A stretch of DNA of 51,575 nt from Amycolatopsis coloradensis (GTDB lineage Bacteria > Actinomycetota > Actinomycetes > Mycobacteriales > Pseudonocardiaceae), in contig NZ_CP150484.1 of assembly GCF_037997115.1 (NCBI RefSeq), forward strand, positions 8,808,155 to 8,859,729, in the 5' to 3' direction. Under the pieces are notes generated by a model. The model saw only the letters and a list, made by a program, of their open reading frames with translations, was not told the DNA's origin and did not search any database. Positions 8,064 to 15,671 of this stretch are shown here, piece after piece. Within the stretch, counting starts at the first letter, position 1; each line of letters opens with the position of its first letter. The translations under genes were made by a program, and so were the position numbers.

Positions 8064-9733
8064 CGACCCGATCGGATGATGTTCTGATGGCCGTAGCGCG
8101 GAAGTCCAGGGGGACGCGCGTCCGCCACCTCGGCCTCGCCGGACGTACCGGAACGGTGCTGCTGGCGGCCGGTATCGGTGTTCTTTCGCCGGCGTCGGTG
8201 GCTCTTCCCGCGTGGGCGCAGCAAAGCAGCGTCGCGCCGGACGCCGGCGGCTACTACGCGACTCCACCCCGGGTGGACCCGTCCAAGAAGCCGAACGACT
8301 CGGGGAAACCGGACAAGACCTACGAGAAGAAGACCGAGTGCGTCCAGCGCAGCAAGCTCGGCGGCGACCAGGTCGACATCAAGAACCGGCCCTGGGGCCA
8401 GGAGTACCTGCAGATCGAAAAGGTCCACCAGCTGATGCGCGGCGCCGAGAAGTCGGTCGGCGGCGGCATCAAGGTCGCCGTGATCGACACCGGTGTCTCC
8501 GCGCACCCGTACTTCGGGGGCCGTGTCGAATCGGGTGGCGACTACGTCGCGACGCCCGGCGGAGGCAAGGCACCCGGGCTCGAGGACTGTGACGGCCACG
8601 GCACCGAGGTGGCGGGCATCATCGCCGCGAACCCGCCCGACGCGAGCATCGGGTTCCGAGGGGTGGCGCCGGACGCGACGATCCTGTCGATCCGCCAGTC
8701 CAGCCAGAACTACGAGGAAGCGGAGAAGAAGGAAGAGCCGCCGCCACCGGTTTCTTCCAACAACCCGGCTCCCCCTTCCTCGTCGAACAATCCGGGTTCG
8801 CAGCTACCGCCGTCCTCCCAGGGGAACGGTGCTGTCGGCGGAACCTCACCGGGCCAGGACAAGGGCGGACGGCAGCAGGAACAGGGCAAGACAGCCGGCA
8901 CACTGACCACGCTCGCGCAAGCGGTGGTCCGGGCCGTCGATCAGGGCTCCAACGTCATCAACATGTCGGTCGACAACTGCCGCGCAGCCAGCGGCAGCAT
9001 CACCAAGGGCGAGCAGGAGCTTCAGGCGGCGGTGAACTACGCCGTCAATCGCAATGTGGTCGTCGTCGCGGCAGCGGGCAACGTCGGCGACAAGTGCCCG
9101 CAGAACGATCAACCGGATCCCAAGGCCCCCAAGACGATCGTCACTCCGCCTTGGTTCTCCGAAGACGTGTTGTCGGTCGCGGCGATCGACGAGACCGGCG
9201 GTGTCGCGGAGTTCAGCGTCCACGGGCCGTGGGTCAGTGTCGCCGCGCCGGGCACCAAGATCATCTCGCTGGACCCTGCGGAGGGGTCCAGCAGCCTGGC
9301 CAACCTGACCATCGAGGGTGGCAAGGACCCCGGCCCCATCCAGGGGACCAGCTTCGCCGCCCCGTACGTCGCCGGCGTGGCCGCGCTCGTGCGCCAAAAG
9401 TTCCCGGAGCTGAGCGCCCGTGACGTGATGAACCGGATCAAGGCGACAGCACAGCACCCCGCGGCGCCGGGCGGACGGGACAACTTCGTCGGCTTCGGCG
9501 TCATCGATCCGATCGCGGCGCTGACGGCGATCGTGCCCTCGGAGGCGGACAAGGCCAAGCCGGTCCAGCTGCCCGCGAACCTGCCGCCGGCGAACGACCG
9601 CGACCCGGCCCCGATGATCGTCGCGCTCGCCGGAACTGGCGGGGGCCTGGTGGCGCTGCTCGTCACGCTGTTCGTGGTGCACTCGGTCCGCCGCAACCGG
9701 CCGGCCGCCTCACCGGGCCGCAAGACCCCGTAG
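8060..9733 (+). CDS. mycP: Mycosin, T7SS membrane-anchored subtilisin-like protease
   Basis: S8 family serine protease of the T7SS complex. 557 aa from a GTG that overlaps the eccD stop (GTGA); an ATG at 8087 is an alternative, and neither has a strong ribosome binding site. A signal peptide ends near PAWAQQ. The catalytic triad is visible: Asp143 (VAVIDTGV), His180 (CDGHGTEVAG), Ser431 (IQGTSFAAPYVAG). An Asn/Ser/Pro-rich, low-complexity insertion (about residues 225-275) corresponds to the extended loop known in mycosins but is longer and more polar than I would expect. A C-terminal membrane helix (APMIVALAGTGGGLVALL) ends in VRRN. The protease domain is therefore extracytoplasmic. Confidence 0.96.
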   Translation: MTTRSDDVLMAVARKSRGTRVRHLGLAGRTGTVLLAAGIGVLSPASVALPAWAQQSSVAPDAGGYYATPPRVDPSKKPNDSGKPDKTYEKKTECVQRSKLGGDQVDIKNRPWGQEYLQIEKVHQLMRGAEKSVGGGIKVAVIDTGVSAHPYFGGRVESGGDYVATPGGGKAPGLEDCDGHGTEVAGIIAANPPDASIGFRGVAPDATILSIRQSSQNYEEAEKKEEPPPPVSSNNPAPPSSSNNPGSQLPPSSQGNGAVGGTSPGQDKGGRQQEQGKTAGTLTTLAQAVVRAVDQGSNVINMSVDNCRAASGSITKGEQELQAAVNYAVNRNVVVVAAAGNVGDKCPQNDQPDPKAPKTIVTPPWFSEDVLSVAAIDETGGVAEFSVHGPWVSVAAPGTKIISLDPAEGSSSLANLTIEGGKDPGPIQGTSFAAPYVAGVAALVRQKFPELSARDVMNRIKATAQHPAAPGGRDNFVGFGVIDPIAALTAIVPSEADKAKPVQLPANLPPANDRDPAPMIVALAGTGGGLVALLVTLFVVHSVRRNRPAASPGRKTP

Positions 9734-9737
9734 GACC

Positions 9738-9759
9738 TGCGTTTCGCGGGCTAAGTGCG
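9738..9759. repeat. Dispersed palindrome, copy 6 (left half of inverted pair)
   Basis: TGCGTTTCGC, GG, GCTAAGTGCG; starts 4 bp after the mycP stop. Carries the TTTCGC variant of the left arm. Confidence 0.9.
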
Positions 9760-9811
9760 ATCTGACGCGGACTCGCCTCCGAGCCGCCCAGATCGCACTT
9801 AGCCCGCGAAA
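9742..9811. terminator. Probable bidirectional terminator between mycP and the convergent gene
   Basis: Two dispersed palindromes in opposite orientation build a perfect 23-bp inverted repeat (9742-9764 and 9789-9811) with a 24-base loop. It fills the 88-bp gap between two convergent genes. There is no T-tract on either side, which is common in high-GC actinobacteria. Terminator function is inferred from structure and place. Confidence 0.75.
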
Positions 9812-9815
9812 GTCG
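9794..9815. repeat. Dispersed palindrome, copy 7 (right half of inverted pair)
   Basis: CGCACTTAGC, CC, GCGAAAGTCG; 6 bp downstream of the minus-strand stop at 9822 and 56 bp from copy 6 (start to start). Confidence 0.9.
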
Positions 9816-9821
9816 CTCTGC

Positions 9822-10967
9822 CTACTTGGCGGGCTTGGGCTTCGGAGCGGGCTTCGCCGGCTTCTCGTCCTCACCGATCACGGGCGGGACGACCTGGCCG
9901 GGCTCACCGACCACATCGGACGGCTTCGAGGCGGGCCGCGTCTTGGACTGGTGAGCCGTCTGGCCTCCGCCCATGCCGCCCATCCCCATCATCGGCGCCA
10001 TCCCCATCGGCATCATCGCCGATCCGGCCCCGGCGACCCCCTGCCCATGAGCCGGAGCGGCCTGAACGGGCGCGACCTCCGAGACCAGTGCCTGCCCCTG
10101 CTCGATCAGCGGCTCCTGTGACCCGGTCTGCCTGCCGTCGGCCGCGGACGGCGACGTCGACTGCTCTTCAGCCGCCGCGCCGGAATCCACCTCAGCGGAA
10201 GCCTTCTCAGGCACCGGCGCACCCTGCGCCTCGGAATCGTCGTGAAGCTTGAATTCGTCCTGCGGGTACCGGTGCGCGATCGAAATGCTCCGCGAGCCGG
10301 CGTCAGGATCGTCGACGCCGTCGCAAAACCGCACGAAGCCTTCGAGGACATTGCGTGCGGCTTCGTAGAGCGCCTTGGCCGACTCCTGCGCCTCCTCCAG
10401 CTGGGTCCGCGCCCGCCGGACGCCGCCGACCGGCAGCATCGCGGTCTCGGAGGTCAGTTCCGCCGTGTCGATCAGGACCTCGACGAGGTCGGTCAGGATG
10501 CGGCGGATCGACAGCACCAGTTCGTCGAGCGAGCTCGCCAGCGTGGTGAGGGCGTCTTCGACGTCGGAGCCTGCGGCGTTGATGTCCACGATGTACGCGA
10601 CGAAGGCGTCAGCGTCCTTGCCGGACCAACCGGCGTCGAGACGTCCGAGGTCCTCCGACAGTTCTTTCGAGACGTTGCCCGCGGTCTTCGCCGCTTTCCG
10701 GAGCAGGTCCGCCTCGTTCTTCAAGTCCTCCCAGCGCCCCGCCAGCGGGGTCAGGTAGGCCTCGACCGGATCGATCAGCCCCAGATGCCCGGACAGCTCC
10801 GAGACGAAGGCGAGATGCGGTGCCGCGGCCTCGATCAGCTCCTCGCCGCCCGACCCCGTCGCGTTTAGCGGGCTAAACGCGATCGGGGGCGCCTCGGGAG
10901 CGGCAGGGCGTGCGGCCGCCATCGGGTGCGGGATGGAATCCGTCGGGTTCTCCGATTCGGCGATCAT
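9822..10967 (-). CDS. Putative T7SS substrate/partner with WXG-like helical domain
   Basis: 381 aa, ATG start 5 bp after the upstream EspC-like gene, so in one operon with it. Residues ~45-230 are predicted long helices with a WxG-type turn (LDAGWSGKDADAF, near residue 113), typical of the helix-turn-helix proteins exported by type VII systems. The rest is an Ala/Pro/Gly-rich, low-complexity tail ending in a Pro/Lys-rich segment, with a Met/Gly-rich patch (MMPMGMAPMMGMGGMGGG). Near the N-terminus a dispersed palindrome is translated as IAFSPLNA. Placed between mycP and eccB, where mycobacterial ESX-4 has no gene. Export by the neighbouring machine is inferred. Confidence 0.8.
   Translation of the reverse strand: MIAESENPTDSIPHPMAAARPAAPEAPPIAFSPLNATGSGGEELIEAAAPHLAFVSELSGHLGLIDPVEAYLTPLAGRWEDLKNEADLLRKAAKTAGNVSKELSEDLGRLDAGWSGKDADAFVAYIVDINAAGSDVEDALTTLASSLDELVLSIRRILTDLVEVLIDTAELTSETAMLPVGGVRRARTQLEEAQESAKALYEAARNVLEGFVRFCDGVDDPDAGSRSISIAHRYPQDEFKLHDDSEAQGAPVPEKASAEVDSGAAAEEQSTSPSAADGRQTGSQEPLIEQGQALVSEVAPVQAAPAHGQGVAGAGSAMMPMGMAPMMGMGGMGGGQTAHQSKTRPASKPSDVVGEPGQVVPPVIGEDEKPAKPAPKPKPAK
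10860..10881. repeat. Dispersed palindrome, copy 8 (inside WXG-like gene)
   Basis: Perfect consensus copy read in its open frame on the minus strand as AFSPLNA, about 30 codons into the gene. Confidence 0.95.
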
Positions 10968-10972
10968 GCGGT

Positions 10973-11287
10973 TCAGAGCTCCACTGCGCGCTTGATCGTC
11001 TGCGCGGCCTCGTCGTCGTGCCCGGCGTGCCGCGCGGTCACCGTGTGCAGGGCCTCGGACGCCGACCTCAGCGCGGCCGCGCCCTCCACCAGCTGACGCC
11101 GGATGGCCTCGGCCGCACGCCCGTAGGACGCGCCAAGGCCCAGTTCCTCGCCCAGCGTGCCGTGTGACTCGACGGTGACGCCCGCACCCGTCACCTCCGC
11201 GGCCGCCAGGTCGAGCTCTCCGGCGGCCGCGTCCACCCGTTTCGCGTAGTCACCGACGACGTCGCCGTCGATCTTCAGGCCGGCCAC
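10973..11287 (-). CDS. EspC-like small T7SS-associated protein
   Basis: 104 aa when started at the GTG at 11287, which has GGAGG 5 bp upstream. A GTG at 11299 would add four residues but has a weaker site. The protein is an all-helical, Ala-rich chain with the pattern of the DUF2580/EspC 'type VII secretion target' family: an N-terminal stretch ending YAKRVDAAAGELDLAAAEV, a central glycine-containing turn (LGEELGLGASYGRAAEAI), and a second long helix. No WXG motif. Co-transcribed with the WXG-like gene downstream and transcribed away from eccB. It probably pairs with that protein for export, but this is inference. Confidence 0.75.
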   Translation of the reverse strand: MAGLKIDGDVVGDYAKRVDAAAGELDLAAAEVTGAGVTVESHGTLGEELGLGASYGRAAEAIRRQLVEGAAALRSASEALHTVTARHAGHDDEAAQTIKRAVEL

Positions 11288-11355
11288 TGCACCCTCCACT
11301 CACCCGATTCCGCTCGGGCGTTGAGACGCTCGCGCCGCCCGGGGGGTTCCCGTGC

Positions 11356-12969
11356 TCAGTTACCCGCCGGAGCCTGCTGCGACTGCGTGGCGACCGAACC
11401 GGCCCTATCGTCGATCGGCACCGTGTCGAACGTCCGGAGCACGTCCTGCGTGTTCAGCGAAGCGCCCGTCGGCAGGATCCTGACGATGGACTCGGGCGCG
11501 GGCACCCGCTTGTTCAGACCGATCGAATCCGCCGTGACGGCGTCGGGGACGCCGTATCGGATCCCGCGATCGGAGATCAGCTGGATCGGCCCCTTGTCGA
11601 AGGTCTCCTTGCCGGTCGCCGACTGGACGACCGCCGCGAAACCCGGCTCCATGTAGAAGCTGTTGATCGGCGCGCCGACCGGGCCGGGGGTACCGATCTT
11701 GACGCCGGGGGCGGACCCGTCGGCGTTCCTGCCCTTGGGCAGCTTGTCGTCGACGAACACGGCCGTGTGCGCGTCCCGCGAAGCGCCCTCGCCGGTGATG
11801 GACCAGCTCAGGCAGGAGACCCGGGAACCCTGGGTCGCGTTGAGTACCGTCGGCACGGTCTGGGGGTACGCGTCGAGCTCGACGACCTGGGAAACCCGCG
11901 TGAGGTTGCGGATCGCGCCGAGCGGCACGGACTTGACCGAGGTGCTCCCGTCGTTCTTCCCGGTCTGCACGATGTCCGCGACGGCGGGCGAGATGGATTG
12001 GATGCCTTCCCTCGTGATGAGGTGGAAGTCCTTCCGCCCTTCGGCCTGCTCGGTGGAGAACACGTCGCCGACCCGCATGCCTTCGATCTCGTAGTTCGGG
12101 CGCTCACCCTTGCCAGGGACGTCCGGGAGCTTCAGCTCCGGCACCTCGGGGATCGCGTCCAACAGACCCTGCGAGATACCGCGGGGCTGATTGGGCAGTT
12201 TCAGCGCGGAACGGACGGCGTCGGCGTCAGGTTTGATCTCGGCCTTGACGGCGTTGGCGTTCCGGACGTTCGGGTCGGGCTTCTGCCGGTAGACCAGGTA
12301 TTCGCGGCCGTTGGCGCCCTTGACCAGTAAGGCTTCGTTCTGGCCGAGTTCACGGCTTCCTAGCTGCTTCACACCCGCGTAGACGGTCGTCTCCGTCTTC
12401 GTGAGGTCCGGCTGAGGCACCGACGGGTCGTACATGACCTCGTCGCACACACCCCAGTCCGGGGAGACCCGCTGGGTTTCCGTCGGCATCAGCTGCGGGC
12501 CGTTCGGAATACCCATGAGCTGGCCGCGGGGAATGTTCTTCAGCTGTTCGTCCGAGACGACTGTGGGGTTCTTCACTTCGGAGGCCTGCGCGGGTCCGGA
12601 AGGCTTGGCGCCCGCCTGCTGCGCCCCCTGCTTCGACTGCGCGATGATCAGCAGCCGCGCGGAGGCGAGGTTGAAGGTCGGGATCAGTTTCTTCGGGTTC
12701 CCGGCCACGACGTAGACCGTTCCGGACTGCTCGCCGATGACGATGTTGCCCGCTTCGGGCACGGACGGCTTCGGGCTCAGCAGGCCCCAGATGACGAAGA
12801 CCAGGACGCCCAGCGCGGCCAGCACGACACCCACGATGGTGGCCCGCGTGTGCGTGCGCATCGGGTCGTGGAGCATGACGGCGTCGCGACGGACCAGCGC
12901 GGATTGCATCCGTCGCAGAACGAACTGATAAGCCTGAACTTGAGACTTAGTAGTCGGTGTTGATGGCAT
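11356..12969 (-). CDS. eccB: T7SS membrane protein EccB
   Basis: Core subunit of the type VII complex with a small cytosolic N-terminus, one membrane helix and a large extracytoplasmic domain. 537 aa. The N-terminal motif STPTTKSQVQAYQFVLRRM and the following ALVRRD...P are the EccB signature. The single helix lies near residues 43-66 (ATIVGVVLAALGVLVFVIWGL). The outside domain has the repeated GEQSG-type fold segments and a cysteine pair (GVCDEV ... SRVSCLSW) that forms a disulfide in known EccB structures. ATG start at 12969. Divergent from eccE, as expected for a shared control region. Confidence 0.96.
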   Translation of the reverse strand: MPSTPTTKSQVQAYQFVLRRMQSALVRRDAVMLHDPMRTHTRATIVGVVLAALGVLVFVIWGLLSPKPSVPEAGNIVIGEQSGTVYVVAGNPKKLIPTFNLASARLLIIAQSKQGAQQAGAKPSGPAQASEVKNPTVVSDEQLKNIPRGQLMGIPNGPQLMPTETQRVSPDWGVCDEVMYDPSVPQPDLTKTETTVYAGVKQLGSRELGQNEALLVKGANGREYLVYRQKPDPNVRNANAVKAEIKPDADAVRSALKLPNQPRGISQGLLDAIPEVPELKLPDVPGKGERPNYEIEGMRVGDVFSTEQAEGRKDFHLITREGIQSISPAVADIVQTGKNDGSTSVKSVPLGAIRNLTRVSQVVELDAYPQTVPTVLNATQGSRVSCLSWSITGEGASRDAHTAVFVDDKLPKGRNADGSAPGVKIGTPGPVGAPINSFYMEPGFAAVVQSATGKETFDKGPIQLISDRGIRYGVPDAVTADSIGLNKRVPAPESIVRILPTGASLNTQDVLRTFDTVPIDDRAGSVATQSQQAPAGN

Positions 12970-13125
12970 TCTCGACCTACAGTCCTCCCCGTCGCGGTAC
13001 GGTTCCGCAGGATAGCCGTACGGGGACCGTCTGGTGTGGGGTTTCTACCAACTCCAGCTAGTGTCAAGTTTCTCGGGACCGGCTTTCCGGGTACGCAGCA
13101 AGCACGAGGGGAAGAGAAAGCGCGG
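12970..13125. promoter_or_regulatory. eccB/eccE divergent control region
   Basis: 156 bp between divergent start codons. It must contain the leader and promoter of each. The eccE ribosome binding site (GAGGGGAAGAG) lies at about 13106-13117. No clear operator seen. Confidence 0.5.
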
Positions 13126-14709
13126 ATGTCCGTCACCACTCCTCCACGTCCGCCCGGCCCTCCGGGGTCGCAACCTCCTGGTCGTCCGCCGGGGCCGCCG
13201 CCAAGGCCCGGCAGACCGGGTGGTCCGGGCGGCCCGGCCGGAGGCCCGGGAGGTCCCGGTGTTCCTCGCGGTCCCGGGGGCCCAGGCGGCCCTGGAGGGC
13301 CTGGCGGACCGCAGGGTCCTGGCGGCCCCGGTGGTCCAGGAGGGCCCAAGGGCCCCGGCGGGCCTGGGGGTCCGGGAGGTCCCGGTGGGCCTGGCGGCCC
13401 TGGTGGCCCGGGCGGTCCTCCGTCCGGCGGCCCCGGCCCGCAGTCCGGTCCTCCGCCGGCTCCGGCGGTACGGATCGCCGCGCCCGCTCGACGCCGGACC
13501 GGCGGGATCAACCTCGGCCCGCTGCCCGTGGCGAACCTGGTCGTGCTCGAACTCGGGCTCGCGATCGGCCTCGTCCTGCTCGCGATCGACATGAAGCTGA
13601 AATACGTCGCGATCGGCGTGCTCGCGTTCGCGATCATCATCGCGTTCCTGCGCTGGGGCGGCCGCTGGTTCACCCAATGGGCTGGACTCACCATGCGGTA
13701 CGCGTTCCGCTCGCACGATCGGGTGGCGAATCCGCTTCCGCCGAGCAGCATCGAGTCGCTCGCGGCCGAAGAGGACGCCGTCACCGGTCCCGACGACGCC
13801 CGCGTGAACCTGCTTCGCCTCGCCGTTCCCGATCTCGTCGTCGCGCACGGCGTGGACCACGAACGCCAGCAGGTCGGCATCGCGTGGAACGACGGGACGT
13901 GGACAGCCGTCCTGCTCGTCGAGCCCGCGCCCGCGCTGATCACCCAGGCGGGTGGCGCACCGAGCCTGCCGCTGTCCGCGCTCGCGCCGTGCCTCGAAGA
14001 CCGCGGTGTGGTCCTCGACTCGATCCAGATGATCTGGCACTGCTACCCGGGGAGCGCCGCGCTTCCGTCGGACTCGCCTGCCCTCAGCTCCTACATGGAG
14101 GTGCTCGGCCCGCTTCCCGCGGCGGCGCGGCGGACGACGTGGGTCGCCATCAGGCTCGACCCGCGCCGGTGCCCCGCCGCCATCCGCGAACGTGGCGGCG
14201 GCGTCGTGGGTGCGCATCGCGCCCTGATCGGCGCGCTCTCGCGGGTGCGCAACGCCTTGGAATCGCAGGGTGTGCCGACGCGGCCGCTCGACCCGGACGA
14301 GTTGCTGCGGTCCAGCATTTCGGCCGCGGAACTGACCGCGGTCGCCGGTTCGCAGGGCAAGGTCGGCCTGCAGGAACGCTGGACCGGCGTCACCGCGGCC
14401 GGTATCGGGCACGCGAGCTACGCGATCACCAGCTGGCCGAAGGGCAAGATCAGCGGCAGCCTGAACGCGTTGACCAGTGTCCGCGCGCTGTCGGCGACGG
14501 TGGCGATGTCGATCTCGCCGTCCGCGGACGAAGGCAAGATCGGCCTGCGGGGAATCGTTCGCCTGAGCGCGCGGAACCCGCGGGAACTGGACGCGGCCGA
14601 CCAGCGGCTGCAGGGCATCTCGGACCGGCTGGGTGTGACGCTGACACCGCTACGCGGTCTGCAGATCTCCGGGTTCTCCGCGACTTTGCCGATCGGAGGC
14701 ACGGCATGA
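13126..14709 (+). CDS. eccE: T7SS protein EccE with collagen-like N-terminal extension
   Basis: 527 aa from the ATG at 13126, chosen over 13036 because AGGGGAAGAG lies just upstream. Residues ~5-110 are a low-complexity collagen-like region built of GPP, GGPG and GPGGP units (for example GGPGGPGGPGGPGGPPSGGP), ending before a basic patch (RIAAPARRRTGGINLG). Two adjacent membrane helices follow (about 130-180: NLVVLELGLAIGLVLLAI and VAIGVLAFAIIIAF), then a ~340-residue soluble domain, matching the EccE layout. Mycobacterial ESX-4 lacks EccE, while several other actinobacteria keep it. The stop overlaps the next start (ATGA). Confidence 0.88.
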   Translation: MSVTTPPRPPGPPGSQPPGRPPGPPPRPGRPGGPGGPAGGPGGPGVPRGPGGPGGPGGPGGPQGPGGPGGPGGPKGPGGPGGPGGPGGPGGPGGPGGPPSGGPGPQSGPPPAPAVRIAAPARRRTGGINLGPLPVANLVVLELGLAIGLVLLAIDMKLKYVAIGVLAFAIIIAFLRWGGRWFTQWAGLTMRYAFRSHDRVANPLPPSSIESLAAEEDAVTGPDDARVNLLRLAVPDLVVAHGVDHERQQVGIAWNDGTWTAVLLVEPAPALITQAGGAPSLPLSALAPCLEDRGVVLDSIQMIWHCYPGSAALPSDSPALSSYMEVLGPLPAAARRTTWVAIRLDPRRCPAAIRERGGGVVGAHRALIGALSRVRNALESQGVPTRPLDPDELLRSSISAAELTAVAGSQGKVGLQERWTGVTAAGIGHASYAITSWPKGKISGSLNALTSVRALSATVAMSISPSADEGKIGLRGIVRLSARNPRELDAADQRLQGISDRLGVTLTPLRGLQISGFSATLPIGGTA

Positions 14710-15428
14710 GCACCCGCATGCGCGACGCAGGCCAGAGCGCCGGTGTCGCCCCGGAATTCACCGTCGACCCGGCGATGCTGGACGCGATCAGCCCTTCGGG
14801 TGATCGCGGCGGGATCGTCCTCGGCTCCGGGCTCAAGGGCGAGCCGCTGACGATCTCCGCGCTGCGCTCGACTCCGACCCGGATCGTGCTGGTCGGTGGT
14901 CTTTACCTGGCACGCCAGGTGGCGCTGAGGGCGATGGCGGTCGGGGCGTGGGTCGTCGTGGCGACCGGACGTCCGGCCGCGTGGCAGGTGCTCCCGCAGG
15001 CTGCGGGGAACCAGCCCAACGGCAGGCCTTCGCCGCTGGTGCAGATCCGGCGGCTGTCGCCGGTGGACCTTCCGCGGCCCTCCGAGGACGCGCCGCTGCT
15101 CGTGGTGACCGATGGTGGCCCGACGCCGCAGGACCTGTTCCCGCCGCGGTCGCCGTGGCAGACGACGATCTACGTGCTGCCGTACCTGCACCCGCAGGCC
15201 GGGGCGACCGCGAACGCGGCCGACCTGGTGCTGATGCAGCGGCTCCCGCCAGGACAGGCCGAGCTGGCCGCCCGGATCTGGCGGCTCCCGCCCCAGATGA
15301 TGAAGCAGCTCACGACGTTGAAGGACGACCAGGTCGTCGCTCTGGGCCGAAACCTCTGGCGCCCTCTTCGCCTGGTCACCACGGCGAAAGAGCAGCAGAT
15401 CCTGGGCCCTGTGCGCCGCGGCGACTAA
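14706..15428 (+). CDS. T7SS-associated protein of unknown function, coupled to eccE
   Basis: 240 aa. The ATG overlaps the eccE stop in an ATGA, so translation is coupled. The protein appears to have an alpha/beta fold with alternating strands and helices: RIVLVGGLYLARQVALRAMA followed by VGAWVVVATGRP, then PLLVVTDGG and a C-terminal helical part (LPPGQAELAARIWRLPPQMM). No clear membrane helix, signal peptide or catalytic motif. It ends the plus-strand unit ahead of a strong terminator. I do not know a family name. Its strict linkage suggests a partner of EccE. Confidence 0.85.
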   Translation: MSTRMRDAGQSAGVAPEFTVDPAMLDAISPSGDRGGIVLGSGLKGEPLTISALRSTPTRIVLVGGLYLARQVALRAMAVGAWVVVATGRPAAWQVLPQAAGNQPNGRPSPLVQIRRLSPVDLPRPSEDAPLLVVTDGGPTPQDLFPPRSPWQTTIYVLPYLHPQAGATANAADLVLMQRLPPGQAELAARIWRLPPQMMKQLTTLKDDQVVALGRNLWRPLRLVTTAKEQQILGPVRRGD

Positions 15429-15439
15429 CCCGCCCGCGT

Positions 15440-15461
15440 CGACTTTAGCGGGCTAATCGTG
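15440..15461. repeat. Dispersed palindrome, copy 9
   Basis: CGACTTTAGC, GG, GCTAATCGTG; 11 bp after the stop of the eccE-coupled gene and just ahead of a classical terminator. Both ends diverged. Confidence 0.85.
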
Positions 15462-15467
15462 CTCTGC

Positions 15468-15503
15468 GGGGGCACTGTCCTTTTCGGACGGTGCCCCCGT
15501 TTT
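15468..15503 (+). terminator. Rho-independent terminator of the eccE operon
   Basis: A 13-bp stem (15468-15480 with 15486-15498, one G-T pair) has a 5-base loop and is followed by GTTTT. This is the clearest intrinsic terminator in the window. Confidence 0.9.
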
Positions 15504-15517
15504 GCGTCCGCCCGCGT

Positions 15518-15539
15518 CACGGTTAGGCCGCTAAACGCG
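15518..15539. repeat. Dispersed palindrome, copy 10, diverged left arm
   Basis: CACGGTTAGG, CC, GCTAAACGCG then ATCCGG. Only the right arm is intact. Confidence 0.8.
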
Positions 15540-15671
15540 ATCCGGGGCGTGGGGTGTGTCCGTCAAGGGGTGATCGCGCCGGCTGTGGATAGGCAGGGGG
15601 TTGTGGATAAAGCACCCTCGAATAGGCGGTCACGGCCATCGGTTGTCGGTCATGTCGATCACTGTGTCGCC

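Noticed and set aside
6408..8267. 619-aa open frame on the minus strand over eccD
   Set aside because: Arg-rich shadow of eccD and of the start of mycP; its last residues are just translated palindromes.
13045..14412. 455-aa frame antisense to eccE
   Set aside because: Created by the complementary GC-rich repeat of the collagen-like region; no coding features.
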